A DNA stretch of 52,063 nucleotides from SZUA-146 sp963922815 (GCA_963922815.1 CAWUKD010000007.1:1-52063); one strand, 5' to 3'. Positions 15,985 to 25,125 are shown, counted from the first letter of the stretch. Notes: generated from the letters alone by a model not told the origin. Translations and numbers: made by a program.

Positions 15985-16884
15985 TCAGATGCGTGCCGAA
16001 AACCGATTGAACGCGTTGATGGTGTCTACGGGCAGCTGTCGCTTGCCACCGTAAACGTTGCTCTCGAGAAATTCCTGTTCGGAGTCCAGTTCGTCGTCAG
16101 CGAGATCCTTGTACCAGGCTTTGGGTCGGCCGTCTTCGCCGCCGTTCCATCGGTAGCCCCGGGCCTTGAGCAAATCCTTGCTCTCGAACGGACTGTTGGC
16201 TGCCCACAATCGGAAGCCTTTTTTGCGGGCTGTCCCCAGCATTTCTGCCAGCGCGGGTTTGTCGTTCAGCGTGTAGCTCAATACGTGTATGCCTGCCAGG
16301 CAGTCGGTTACGGCGCGGTGACCGCTGTAAAAAAAGCCCTGTCGATAGGCGAGGTATTCCAGTTTTGCGCTTTCGAATCCCGCGTCGCGCCAGTTCACCT
16401 GCGAAAGCGAACAGGCCCAGGCCTTGGTAGCGAAGCACGAGAAGCTGGCTTCCACAAACTTGCGATCGAAATTGGCATTGTGGGCGACGACAATGGAGGC
16501 CTCCTCGATAAAGGCCTCTATTTCGCTGGCATCGAGTTTTTCATCTTTAACCATGTCGTCGTTAATGCCGGTGATGCGCGTAATCTCGGCGGGAATTGGA
16601 TAGCCGGGATCGTTCAGCTGATCGTATTCTTCGCCGAGCGCATACAGCGTACCGTCGCTGGAAAATGTGAACTTCACCATCGCCAGTTCAATGATATGAT
16701 TTGCTTCGTGATCAAAGCCGGTCGTTTCGACGTCAATATAGACACCGGTTTTAACGTTTGAACGGTCATCCGGCAGCGGCGCGTACTGATCGGGTTTTTG
16801 GTAGCGTTTGACGATGCGATAGTCGTCATTGGCCGCCAGTGCACGAGCAAGTTCAACCGGGTCTGCGTTGGTAAAGTCCGCCAT
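15985..16884 (-). CDS. DEDDh 3'-5' exonuclease family protein
   Basis: 299 residues from ATG 16884 with the strong site GGAGG five bases upstream. The RNase T / DnaQ-type exonuclease core has all catalytic residues: D51-x-E53 in YIDVETTGF, D140 in HNANFDRKF and H189-x4-D194 in GHRAVTDCLAG, so it is the DEDDh type binding two metal ions. The last about 90 residues (with FRLWAANSPFESKDLLKARGYRWN) form a small extra domain seen in a subgroup of such exonucleases in Gammaproteobacteria. It is probably a DNA repair or RNA processing nuclease, not the replicative epsilon subunit (no polymerase-binding tail). Its ORF start region faces cdd, 68 bases away. Confidence 0.85.
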   Translation of the reverse strand: MADFTNADPVELARALAANDDYRIVKRYQKPDQYAPLPDDRSNVKTGVYIDVETTGFDHEANHIIELAMVKFTFSSDGTLYALGEEYDQLNDPGYPIPAEITRITGINDDMVKDEKLDASEIEAFIEEASIVVAHNANFDRKFVEASFSCFATKAWACSLSQVNWRDAGFESAKLEYLAYRQGFFYSGHRAVTDCLAGIHVLSYTLNDKPALAEMLGTARKKGFRLWAANSPFESKDLLKARGYRWNGGEDGRPKAWYKDLADDELDSEQEFLESNVYGGKRQLPVDTINAFNRFSARI

Positions 16885-16937
16885 TGCGGCCTCCATTAAT
16901 TTTTCAGGCGCACAGAGTATCATGATGACCGGCCCTC

Positions 16938-16944
16938 AAGGAGG
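16938..16944 (+). promoter_or_regulatory. strong ribosome binding site that decides the cdd start
   Basis: AAGGAGG followed by seven bases and TTG at 16952. It lies downstream of the two ATGs at 16922 and 16925, which have no such site, so translation most likely begins at the TTG. Confidence 0.65.
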
Positions 16945-16951
16945 CTTCGCT

Positions 16952-17329
16952 TTGGAACAACTCAAACGTCTGGCGCGTAATGCCAGCTCGCGTGCCTACA
17001 GCCCGTATTCCGGTATCAAAGTCGGTGCGGCTGTTTGTGCTGAAGACGGCAGGATTTACACGGGATGCAATATCGAAAATGCGAGCTACGGCCTGACACT
17101 GTGCGCCGAGCGGGTGGCCATGGCCGCGGCCATTTCGGCCGGTGCTACTCGTATCGTAGCGATAGCCGTAGCGCTAAACGATGAAGGAGAGCCCGTGGAA
17201 AAGTTCACTCCCTGCGGCGCATGCCTTCAGTTTCTGGCCGAATTTGCCGATGCCGATACAGAGGTGCTGGTTGAAGACGAGCAGTATGTTTTGACCGACC
17301 TTTTCTCCAGTCCGTTTGTGGTCTCCTGA
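16952..17329 (+). CDS. cdd: cytidine deaminase
   Basis: 125 residues, the normal size of the homotetrameric type. Zinc and catalytic residues are present: C51-A-E53 in TLCAERVAM, and C88-G-A-C91 in TPCGAC. N-terminal SPYSGIKVGAAV and TGCNIENASYGLT are also family hallmarks. It deaminates cytidine and deoxycytidine to uridine forms for salvage. TTG is chosen as start because a full AAGGAGG lies seven bases before it; ATG 16922 or 16925 would add ten or nine residues. The downstream glycosylase gene follows within 30 bases, so they are probably co-transcribed. PpnN, encoded 1.1 kb away on the other strand, also acts on pyrimidine nucleotides. Confidence 0.93.
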   Translation: MEQLKRLARNASSRAYSPYSGIKVGAAVCAEDGRIYTGCNIENASYGLTLCAERVAMAAAISAGATRIVAIAVALNDEGEPVEKFTPCGACLQFLAEFADADTEVLVEDEQYVLTDLFSSPFVVS

Positions 17330-17355
17330 CGGTGGCCGCCACGAGAAGTCATCGG

Positions 17356-17964
17356 ATGACCCACGATTCGGTAAGAGAAGCCGAAGCGTTTTTGATGGCG
17401 GCAGATCCGGTGATGAGGTCGGTGATCAAGGCTCACGGGCCGTGTCCTCTGGCGCGCGGCCGCGCCGATTATTTTAATACGCTATCCTGGTCCATTGTGT
17501 CTCAACAGCTGTCGACGAAAGCGGCCAATACCATTGGCAAGCGCGTACTGACTCTGACGGGGCAATCCAGACTGTCGGCGCCGCATATTGCGCGTGTCTC
17601 CCACGAGCAGCTGCGTGCTGCCGGTCTGTCGAATAACAAGGCACGGTTCCTGCAGGCGCTTGCCGACGAAACGCTTAGCGGGCGACTGAATTTTCGGTCT
17701 CTGGCACAGCGCCCCGACGAGGAGGTCATAGAGCGGCTGGTTGAACTCAAGGGTATCGGGCGTTGGACCGCCGAAATGTTTCTGATGTTCGCGCTTAAAC
17801 GGTCCGATATTGCCTCGCCGGACGATGTGGGTCTTCAGCGGGCCATGTACGAGCTTTATGGACTGCGCAAACGGCCCTCGTCACGGCGGTTTCATGAGAT
17901 TGCCCGGCCGTGGTCGCCCTACCGGACCGTAGCCTGCTGGTATTTGTGGCGTACCGTCGACTAG
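17356..17964 (+). CDS. AlkA-type DNA-3-methyladenine glycosylase II
   Basis: 202 residues, single HhH-GPD domain. The helix-hairpin-helix is LVELKGIGRWTAEM (128-141), and the catalytic Asp is Asp157 in PDDVGLQRAM, the position of Asp238 in AlkA. IVSQQLSTKAA (47-57) is the conserved entry helix. There is no iron-sulfur cluster at the C-terminus, which sets it apart from Nth/MutY. It excises alkylated purines to start base-excision repair. ATG 17356 has GAGAAG upstream; a GTG eight codons earlier is also open. The gene follows cdd closely. With the alkyltransferase-like gene at 29.6 kb it makes two alkylation-damage genes in the window. Confidence 0.87.
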   Translation: MTHDSVREAEAFLMAADPVMRSVIKAHGPCPLARGRADYFNTLSWSIVSQQLSTKAANTIGKRVLTLTGQSRLSAPHIARVSHEQLRAAGLSNNKARFLQALADETLSGRLNFRSLAQRPDEEVIERLVELKGIGRWTAEMFLMFALKRSDIASPDDVGLQRAMYELYGLRKRPSSRRFHEIARPWSPYRTVACWYLWRTVD

Positions 17965-18163
17965 CGGCCTGCTGCAAGCGCCCCGGTCAGCACGATACGC
18001 CTTGTAATTCCTCAATTTACGCTCATCATTGGGCATGAACGCAGCACTTTATGCGCCGTGGAGTGCGGGCCATTGTGACTTTTCAACAGGTTGCCGGATC
18101 CTGGTTGACCCGGGCGCACTGAACAACGACCATTGGCGCCCTGATTACACTGATCCGAGCCCG

Positions 18164-19426
18164 ATGACTACCTACGAAACCCCCTTGTTTGCTTCTCCGT
18201 TTCTGCGTCTGACCGGAGACATCAGCGCCTGTACCGACAAAGCGCAAGAAGCACCGGACCTGGAAGAGCTGGGGCTGCGCAAAGACTATCGACGCTGCGT
18301 CTGGGATGCGGTTCAAAACTGGTACCGTTCAGGGACCCAGCCGTTTATCGGTCTGTGCGTACGCAAGCGCGGCGTTCCCGTTATCCACCGCAGCATCGGT
18401 CACAGTCATGGCACATGGTCGATCAACGGCATGGCGAGCGACGCGGTCGCAGGATCGACGCAAACGCCGGTGACCGTCTTTTCGGCCTCCAAAGCGCTGA
18501 CCGCCTTGCTGATCCATGGTCTGGCCGAGGACAAGTTGCTCGATCTTGATCAGCGGGTTGCCCACTATCTTCCCGAGTTTGGCTGCAATGGGAAACAGGC
18601 AATTACCATTAGCCAGGTACTGAGCCATCAGGCCGGCATTCCGGTGATGCCGGAAGACCTGCCGATTGAAACCGTGTTCGATCAGGACGCGGTGGTGGCG
18701 GCGCTCATGAACAGTTCGGTACAGCACAGCGTTGGACGCGGCACGGCTTATCACGCCGTGAGCGGTGGTTACATTCTGGGGGCCGTGGCCGCCAAAGTGA
18801 CCGGGCAATCCCTGAATCAGATTCTGCGTCAGCGCATATCCCGACCGCTGGGAATGCGCACGCTGCGCTATGGCGCCACCGTTAACCACCAGCCGCAGGT
18901 CGCGACCAACTACAGCACGGGCAAACCGCTGCGGTGGCCGGTTTCAAAACTGGTGGAAACCGCGCTGGGCGCCGACTGGAAGACGGTCGTTTCGATGTCG
19001 AACCGGCCAGAGTTTCTGTCCACCATCATGCCCGCCGGCAATGCCGTTGGGACAGCCAGCGAGTGGTGCACGCTCATGGAGTTGTTGCTCAATCAGGGCA
19101 CCGTGGACGATGTGCAGGTGTTCAAACCTTCCACCATTGAACGCGCTACCGCGTTCAGGGCGGGCAGCCTGATTGATCGAACCCTGCTGGTGCCTTCACG
19201 CTTCAGCGAAGGACTGATGCTGGGCACAAACCCGGTCAGTTTGTTCGGACCCATGACGGGCGATGCCTATGGGCATCTGGGTTTTATTAATATTTTTTGT
19301 TGGGCTGATCCGTCACGGGAGCTGTCGGTGGCGCTACTGTCTACCGGCAAATCACTGGTTGGCACTCATCTCGCCGGACTTGCGCGTACGCTGTGGTCGC
19401 TTAACCGGGTCAGACGCAAGCACTAG
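18164..19426 (+). CDS. serine hydrolase of the beta-lactamase / class C fold
   Basis: 420 residues from ATG 18164. Catalytic motifs: S107-A-S-K110 (SxxK), Y196-H-A-V in TAYHAVSGGYILG, and HLGF near the C-terminus, in the order of penicillin-binding-protein-like esterases (EstB type). The segment DLDQRVAHYLPEFG and the phrase SHQAGIP are standard for the family. No signal peptide is apparent, so it is probably a cytoplasmic or peripheral esterase, not a secreted beta-lactamase. The frame is open to TTG 18029 and ATG 18035, but that extra part has no domain-like sequence or ribosome site; the true start is uncertain. Substrate unknown. Confidence 0.83.
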   Translation: MTTYETPLFASPFLRLTGDISACTDKAQEAPDLEELGLRKDYRRCVWDAVQNWYRSGTQPFIGLCVRKRGVPVIHRSIGHSHGTWSINGMASDAVAGSTQTPVTVFSASKALTALLIHGLAEDKLLDLDQRVAHYLPEFGCNGKQAITISQVLSHQAGIPVMPEDLPIETVFDQDAVVAALMNSSVQHSVGRGTAYHAVSGGYILGAVAAKVTGQSLNQILRQRISRPLGMRTLRYGATVNHQPQVATNYSTGKPLRWPVSKLVETALGADWKTVVSMSNRPEFLSTIMPAGNAVGTASEWCTLMELLLNQGTVDDVQVFKPSTIERATAFRAGSLIDRTLLVPSRFSEGLMLGTNPVSLFGPMTGDAYGHLGFINIFCWADPSRELSVALLSTGKSLVGTHLAGLARTLWSLNRVRRKH

Positions 19427-19560
19427 TTGAGGTAATTCCGAGATCCAGTGCGTACGCGGGCGGGCGACTAATAAGAACTGTGTCGATTATCGAAAGACCA
19501 TGGAGCGGGCGCACAAACAAGCGCTATACTTTGTTTTCCTAATGTTGAGTGACTTGCCCC

Positions 19561-20001
19561 ATGTCTGAATTTGCTGCCAATAATCCCTGGATCCTCGTTT
19601 TGATCAGCGTACTGCTTGGCGCGTTGGCGGGAGTGTTGCTGACGCTGCTGTTCGAACGACGAAAATCAGGCGGCCGTTCAGTGGAAGAGTTAGAGCGGGA
19701 AATGAACGAGTACAAAGAAGAAGTGGGCCAGCACTTCGCAACGACCTCCGAACTGTTTCGCGATATGACTGAAAAATACCGGGACGTTTATAACCACCTT
19801 GCATCGGGATCGCAGTCATTGTGTGAAGACTCGATGGAACTGGCGCGACTGGAATTCACAGAAGCCAAACGCGTAGACGCCGACGACACGGATACGACAG
19901 CGGCCGACAGCGAAGTTTGTGCGGCCAGCGCAGCACCCGCCGAGCCGGCACCAGTACCGGCCGATGAGAAAAAACCCGAAGAACCGCCGCTGGGCGTTTA
20001 G
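19561..20001 (+). CDS. zapG: ZapG (YhcB) family membrane protein, DUF1043
   Basis: 146 residues. One N-terminal membrane helix (about 10-32, WILVLISVLLGALAGVLLTLL), then a cytoplasmic coiled coil (about 40-100) with EEVGQHFATTSELFRDMTEKYRDVYNHLASGSQSLC, the signature of DUF1043, and an acidic/Pro-Ala-rich tail. In E. coli, YhcB/ZapG is an inner-membrane protein tied to cell division, the cell envelope and lipopolysaccharide balance. A TATACT sequence at 19525-19530 could be the -10 box. Its stop overlaps the stop of the facing gene by a few bases (convergent pair). Confidence 0.88.
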   Translation: MSEFAANNPWILVLISVLLGALAGVLLTLLFERRKSGGRSVEELEREMNEYKEEVGQHFATTSELFRDMTEKYRDVYNHLASGSQSLCEDSMELARLEFTEAKRVDADDTDTTAADSEVCAASAAPAEPAPVPADEKKPEEPPLGV

Positions 20002-21035
20002 CAATAGCGCGAAAACCCTTCCTCAAGACTACCAAGCGCGGATTGCGGAGCAAGCGGCGTATCCTGCGCGTTTAATGTGCACCAGAACACCGCCGGTCCA
20101 GCAAATTTGCCGGCTCTCCTGTGAGCGAGCAGGGCTGCAAAGGCCTTTCCGGTATAGGTTCCATCCAGTGTCAGACCCGCTCGCTCCGCGTCTTCGATAG
20201 CCTGTAGTGCTTCGGGCGTCGGGCTGGCGTAGCCATCGCCGAAAAACTCTTCCACAAACATTAACCGGTTCGATTTGATCGTGCGCTCAAGCGTCAGTCC
20301 GGACACACGCTCGCGCAGTAAATCTACGCTGCGTGCATACAGGTCCGCAAAAAGATCTTCGGACGCGACGCTGCGTTCGGTAACGCGGACGGCAACCACC
20401 TGGATGGGTTGACGCAACAGGGCGAAGCCGAGCGCCAGGCCCACGGCGGTGCCCATAGTGCCGCAGGCGACGTATACGCGTTCCGGTCGCGGCAGCAAGC
20501 CCTGTTCCACTTGTTCAACAAGCTCCGCCGCGGCTGTGATGTAGCCAAGCGAAGCGAGTGGAGACGAGCCGCCAAGAGGAATAAGCTGCGTGGCCGGGTC
20601 CCGGGCCAGCGATTCCGCGTGGGCGATCGCCTGAGAATATCGCTGATAAACGTGTAGCTGGGTACCAAGAGCCAGATGTCTGCGCAGGTTGCGCGTGGCA
20701 ATGGCGCTGGGTGGCTGATGCGTCAGGCATACCGTACACGTCATGCCCATTTGATGGGCGTACGTGCTGGTAGCTACCGCATGATTGGAGCCTGCGGCGC
20801 CCAGCGTAACAATACGGTTGGCGCCGCGCTGCCGGGCGTCGGCGAGCAGGAACTCGAGCTTGCGGACTTTGTTACCGGCGTATGTTTGCGCGCATTTTCC
20901 ATCGTGTTTCACGTAAATGTTGTCGAACAAAGGGGCGGCGTGAGGCGATTCGCCAAGCGCGAAAACAGGAGACGGTAGTTGCGTAAACGCCAGTCTCGGA
21001 AAGCGTTCTAGGATATTCGATAGTTCAGGCTGCAT
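19998..21035 (-). CDS. PLP-dependent D-cysteine desulfhydrase / ACC deaminase-like enzyme
   Basis: 345 residues from ATG 21035. The PLP-lysine is Lys56 in AGNKVRKLEFLL, the hallmark of the ACC deaminase/D-cysteine desulfhydrase branch of fold type II. TLGAAGSNHAVATSTYAHQMGM (binding of the substrate carboxylate) and the phosphate-binding ACGTMGTAVGLALGF follow. It most likely breaks down D-cysteine to pyruvate, sulfide and ammonia, or acts on a related D-amino acid; sequence alone does not separate this from ACC deaminase. The ribosome site is weak. The last codons overlap zapG end to end. Confidence 0.85.
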   Translation of the reverse strand: MQPELSNILERFPRLAFTQLPSPVFALGESPHAAPLFDNIYVKHDGKCAQTYAGNKVRKLEFLLADARQRGANRIVTLGAAGSNHAVATSTYAHQMGMTCTVCLTHQPPSAIATRNLRRHLALGTQLHVYQRYSQAIAHAESLARDPATQLIPLGGSSPLASLGYITAAAELVEQVEQGLLPRPERVYVACGTMGTAVGLALGFALLRQPIQVVAVRVTERSVASEDLFADLYARSVDLLRERVSGLTLERTIKSNRLMFVEEFFGDGYASPTPEALQAIEDAERAGLTLDGTYTGKAFAALLAHRRAGKFAGPAVFWCTLNAQDTPLAPQSALGSLEEGFSRYC

Positions 21036-21539
21036 CCCGGGTCTCTTGCTATGGCTGTTGCTGAATGTCGCGCACAATCATACTGACTTGGGGAGGGTCT
21101 TTTCGATAGTCTGGCCGCCGGTATGGTTTCCGGACTCGCGTGAGTTGCGCCTCATGGGGTGTGATTGCATGCGCATCAGTAAGTTATGTCAAGACGCCCG
21201 GGTAGGGATTTCGGCCAGCTATCACTGACCGGATAGCATTCAAAGGGCCTTGCAACGTTGAAGATCAGGTACTTAGCGGGCGTCTGCCGCCTGGAATAAG
21301 CGGCCTGGCAATTGGCCATACCAAAATGAGGGTTTCTCAACCGTCGAAACCGTTTATTTCCGCTATTGCCGTGATAGTGTGAACGTAATAAAAGATTGGC
21401 CTGGGGCGCCAGCCTGAGCGTGCGCAAAGCAGCTTGAAACAATAATGCCGGATCCAACCGGTACCTTGCAGGGTAATTCGTTCCAGCCTGAGTCGGCGGC
21501 GTAATGCGCGGCCTGTATTTCTATGAAGAGGACGGTTTG
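21036..21539. other. gene-free region between divergent genes
   Basis: Nothing here looks coding on either strand. It should contain promoters for the desulfhydrase gene (minus) and the secreted protease (plus). A small hairpin (GCCGC/GCGGC, about 21286-21304) is the only structure I can see. Confidence 0.3.
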
Positions 21540-24500
21540 ATGAAAACAATCACTTTACTAGCGTTGCTTGCTACCACCAGCGTTTTTGCGACGTTGACCG
21601 TGCAGGCGGCTCCAGCGTCAGCAGACGGCATCTGGTCGGCCACGGCGGAGCCACAGATTGCGACCCGGGGTGAGCGTCTGATCAAACCTAACGACTATTG
21701 GACCGTGAGTTTCGACGCCGCTCGCTTTCGTACTTTACTTGACGACAAGGGCCGCATTTCACTGCCTATGTCCGACGGCCGTTTTGCCGACTTCGATATG
21801 GAACACGCGCCGGTCATGGCCAAAGAGCTGGCCGAAAAGTTTCCGGAAATCCGCACCTGGGCCGGGTCGGCCAGCGACGGCAGCGGTGCCTGGGCCCGAA
21901 TCGATCACACTCCGGCCGGTTTCCACGGCATGATTCGTGACGCCAGCGGACTGACGTTCATCGACCCTTATCAGGTTGAGCAGGGCAGAGTTGTTGGCAA
22001 CAACTACCAGGTGTACGCGAAAAAAGACCTTTCCCGTCAGGCCGCACACCGTTTCTCCTGCGGACTCAAAGCCGATCATGATGCCGAGGAACATGCGGCC
22101 CACAGTGCGGTAAGAACACCAGTTGGCGATCAACTGCGCACGTATCGTCTGGCCGTTGCTGCAACGGCTGAATACACCGCATTCCACGGCGGTACCGTTA
22201 ACGCAGGTCAGGCCGCTATTGTTACTGCCATCAACCGTGTTACCGGGATTTACGAGACGGAGCTTGCGATACGTATGGAGCTGATCGCGAATAATGACCA
22301 GCTCGTGTTCACTAACGCTGCGACTGATGGTTACACCAACACAAACGGCTTTACCATGCTGGGCCAGAACCAGGCGAAACTCGATTCAGTGATTGGATCG
22401 GCCAACTATGACATCGGCCACGTGTTCAGCACCGGTGGCGGTGGCATCGCCGGGCTTGGCGTCGTATGTCGCGCCAACAACAAGGCTCGTGGGGTGACCG
22501 GTTTGGGCAGCCCGATTGGTGATCCGTTCTACGTTGACTATGTTGCGCATGAAATTGGTCATCAGTTTGGCGCTCCACATTCGTTTAACGGCACCGCGGG
22601 ATCCTGTGGTGGCGGCAACCGTTCGGGTGCCACGGCCTACGAACCCGGCAGCGGCAGTACGATCATGGCCTATGCAGGAATCTGCGGCTCTCACAATATT
22701 CAGAACAACAGCGATGCGTATTTTCATACGATCTCTTTTGACAACATCACGGCGTACACGACGACCGGATCAGGTTCTACGTGTGATGCTCTGACGGCGA
22801 CCGGCAACTCAGCGCCTATCGTTGATGCGGGTATAGCCCGCGCGGTACCGGCGAATACGCCAATTCGACTGACGGGTAGTGCGACCGATCCTGACGGTGA
22901 TGCGCTGATGTATCGTTGGGAGCAGTTTGATCTGGGCCCAGGTGGTGATCCTGATTTCCCGACGGGCAACGCGCCGTTATTCCGCTCGTTTAATGCGACT
23001 GATAGCAGTACGCGTCTGTTACCGAGACTTCCAAATATTCTCGGCAATTTCCAGACGACGGGCGAAGTGATTCCTTCGACATCACGCAGCCTGACCTTCC
23101 GCCTGACCGCGCTGGATAATCAGCCGCTCGGTGGTGGTGTCGACTACGATACGGTTGCTCATACTGTTCTTGATACCGGAGCTGCCTTTGAAGTTACCTC
23201 GCAAAACTCGGTGGTTGCCTGGCAGGGCGGTACGCAACAGACCGTAACGTGGAACGTGGCCGGTACCGAAGCCTTTCCAATCTCGTGTACGTCAGTTGAT
23301 ATTTCGGTGTCTGATGATGGCGGCCAAACGTTCGAGTTTCTGGTGGCAGACAATACAGCTAACGACGGCAGTGAAGTCATTACCGTTCCTGAGAGTCCGT
23401 CAAATAGCGGCCGGGTCAAAGTCGAATGTGCCACTAGTATCTTTTTTGATATCAATAATGCGAACATTGTGTTGCAGCCTGCACCGAATGAAAACTTCAT
23501 GCTGTCATCGGCGAGCGACACGCTGGCGGTGTGTGCACCAGACGATGGTCAGATTGATATCGACATTTCGTCAATCGGTGGCTTCACAGGTCCGGTTACA
23601 ATGTCTGTAACGGGTGTGCCAGCGGGCGCAAGTTCGTCATTCTCGCCCAATCCGGCGAATGGTGGCGCAGCATCGACGCTGACGATAGGCAATACCGGTT
23701 CTGCCGCCGGCGGCAGCTACGCGCTTGACGTGGAAGGTACCGGTACACCAGGTACTCAAAATCTGCCGCTGACTCTGGAACTGGCCGAAGCGATCAGCGC
23801 TACGCCTGTTCTGGATATGCCGTCCGACGGAGCCATAGCAATCATTCTTCAACCTGACCTGAGCTGGTTGCCATCGGCAAACGCCATTGAGTACCTGGTT
23901 GAACTGGCCAGTGATGCCGGTTTCAGTAACATTATCGAAAGCGCCACCGTGTCTGCAACCAGTTACTCGGTTGCCACGACACTGGAAGAGTCTACGACTT
24001 ATTTCTGGCGTGTTTCGGCGCTGAATGCGTGCGGAGATGTCACCTCGGGAACGTCGTCCTTTATGACTGTGTCGCCTCCGGGAACGTTCTGCAGCACGCC
24101 GGGTGTTGCGATTCCGGACAATGCGCCGGCCGGCGTGACGGATGTGCTCAACCTGACCGACCTGGGTTCTGTGCTGGATCTGAAAGTCTCGCTGGAGACC
24201 GATCATGCACTGATTGGTAATCTTCGGGCTGTCCTTACCAACACGACAACCGGGACGTCAGTAGAATTCCTGAACACGCCAGGTTCCGCGTTCCTGGTCA
24301 GCGGCTGTCCGCTGCCGGGTATCGACGCGGTGTTTGACGACGAGTCGCTGAATGATCCTGCGTTGGCCTGTGAAGCATCCGGAGTTGCCATGCCAGGTGA
24401 TTGGGCACCAGCGTCACCGCTGTCAGCCTTTGACGGTGAGAATTTTACCGGTGACTGGAGCATGCAGGTTGTCGATCAGGCCGCCGGTGGCACCGGGTCA

Positions 24501-24833
24501 CTGGATCAGTGGTGTGTCACGATCGTAGCGGGCCCGCCTGTCGGTACTGATTCGGATGGCGATGGCGTGTTTGACGACGTCGACAATTGCACGCTCGAAG
24601 CGAATCCCAATCAGGTTGACGCGGACGGTGACGGTTTCGGAAACTTCTGCGATCCGGATCTTAATAACGACGGCGTCGTTAACTTTGTGGATCTGTCGTT
24701 GTTCACTCCGCTGTTCCTGACCACCGACCCCATTGCTGACTTTAACGTGGATGGCAACGTCAACTTCCTCGATTTCGTCCTGTTGACGGACCGGTTCCTG
24801 GGTGCTCCTGGGCCCAGTGGTCTGAATCCCTGA
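21540..24833 (+). CDS. secreted multidomain metalloprotease (reprolysin-like) with P-domain and dockerin-like calcium repeats
   Basis: 1097 residues with a signal peptide (cleavage near V-Q-A-A). Propeptide-like region about 40-195. The metzincin domain has HEIGHQFGAPH (His337, Glu338, His341, Gly344, His347), the full HExxHxxGxxH zinc motif, and a Met-turn at Met376 in STIMAYAGICG. Then come Ig/fibronectin-like regions, including FN3-type ATPVLDMPSDGAIAIILQPDLSW. A P-domain (proprotein convertase type, about 850-995) ends with DWSMQVVDQAAGGTGSLDQWCVTIV. The tail has one TSP3 unit (TDSDGDGVFDDVDNC) and two EF-hand-like dockerin type I segments (DLNNDGVVNFVDLSLF and DFNVDGNVNFLDFVLL). It is probably exported and calcium-dependent. 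GAGGA precedes the ATG and a strong terminator follows the stop. Confidence 0.93.
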   Translation: MKTITLLALLATTSVFATLTVQAAPASADGIWSATAEPQIATRGERLIKPNDYWTVSFDAARFRTLLDDKGRISLPMSDGRFADFDMEHAPVMAKELAEKFPEIRTWAGSASDGSGAWARIDHTPAGFHGMIRDASGLTFIDPYQVEQGRVVGNNYQVYAKKDLSRQAAHRFSCGLKADHDAEEHAAHSAVRTPVGDQLRTYRLAVAATAEYTAFHGGTVNAGQAAIVTAINRVTGIYETELAIRMELIANNDQLVFTNAATDGYTNTNGFTMLGQNQAKLDSVIGSANYDIGHVFSTGGGGIAGLGVVCRANNKARGVTGLGSPIGDPFYVDYVAHEIGHQFGAPHSFNGTAGSCGGGNRSGATAYEPGSGSTIMAYAGICGSHNIQNNSDAYFHTISFDNITAYTTTGSGSTCDALTATGNSAPIVDAGIARAVPANTPIRLTGSATDPDGDALMYRWEQFDLGPGGDPDFPTGNAPLFRSFNATDSSTRLLPRLPNILGNFQTTGEVIPSTSRSLTFRLTALDNQPLGGGVDYDTVAHTVLDTGAAFEVTSQNSVVAWQGGTQQTVTWNVAGTEAFPISCTSVDISVSDDGGQTFEFLVADNTANDGSEVITVPESPSNSGRVKVECATSIFFDINNANIVLQPAPNENFMLSSASDTLAVCAPDDGQIDIDISSIGGFTGPVTMSVTGVPAGASSSFSPNPANGGAASTLTIGNTGSAAGGSYALDVEGTGTPGTQNLPLTLELAEAISATPVLDMPSDGAIAIILQPDLSWLPSANAIEYLVELASDAGFSNIIESATVSATSYSVATTLEESTTYFWRVSALNACGDVTSGTSSFMTVSPPGTFCSTPGVAIPDNAPAGVTDVLNLTDLGSVLDLKVSLETDHALIGNLRAVLTNTTTGTSVEFLNTPGSAFLVSGCPLPGIDAVFDDESLNDPALACEASGVAMPGDWAPASPLSAFDGENFTGDWSMQVVDQAAGGTGSLDQWCVTIVAGPPVGTDSDGDGVFDDVDNCTLEANPNQVDADGDGFGNFCDPDLNNDGVVNFVDLSLFTPLFLTTDPIADFNVDGNVNFLDFVLLTDRFLGAPGPSGLNP

Positions 24834-24839
24834 GAACGG

Positions 24840-24871
24840 GGCGCCCTCGTCAGCACGAGGGCGCCTTTTTT
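24840..24871 (+). terminator. strong rho-independent terminator
   Basis: GGCGCCCTCGT (24840-24850) pairs with ACGAGGGCGCC (24855-24865), an 11-bp perfect stem with loop CAGC, followed by TTTTTT. It starts six bases after the stop codon of the secreted protease gene. Confidence 0.92.
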
Positions 24872-25125
24872 CGGGTTGTAACTGCTTGAATAAAAAAGGA
24901 AAACGAAAAAAACCTCTCGTTTCCTGAAAATCGATGAGGGAATTTCCATCGGACTATCGCTTATAAGGGTGCTAGGTAAGCGTATCCGACGGGTGGCAAG
25001 GATGCCGATACCAACAACTAACCCGGGACTCTCAGAACATGGCAGTGTGAACGTCGAACCCCGTTTTTCACTGCAGGTTACTGCGAACGTATAGAACACT
25101 GGTCCGCCTCGGCGGACCTTTTTTT
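24872..25125 (+). ncRNA. candidate small RNA or attenuated leader before the acyl reductase
   Basis: This non-coding stretch lies between two plus-strand terminators. It has its own terminator (25101-25125), a TATAAG box at 24962-24967, and two small hairpins with GGA-type bases in the loop: CGATG/CATCG (24932-24951) and GGCA/TGCC with AGGA in the loop near 24996. No protein-like frame is present. It could be a free small RNA, or the leader of the fatty acyl reductase gene whose terminator is sometimes read through. No known RNA family is recognised. Speculative. Confidence 0.35.
25101..25125 (+). terminator. second rho-independent terminator, 5' of the acyl reductase gene
   Basis: GGTCCGC (25101-25107) pairs with GCGGACC across loop CTCG, followed directly by TTTTTTT. 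It lies 137 bases before the next start codon and about 230 bases after the previous terminator, so it does not simply end the protease gene. Confidence 0.8.

Noticed and set aside
18329..18889. Minus-strand frame of 186 codons inside the serine hydrolase gene
   Set aside because: Overlaps the SxxK and YxA-containing coding part; no protein-like features of its own.
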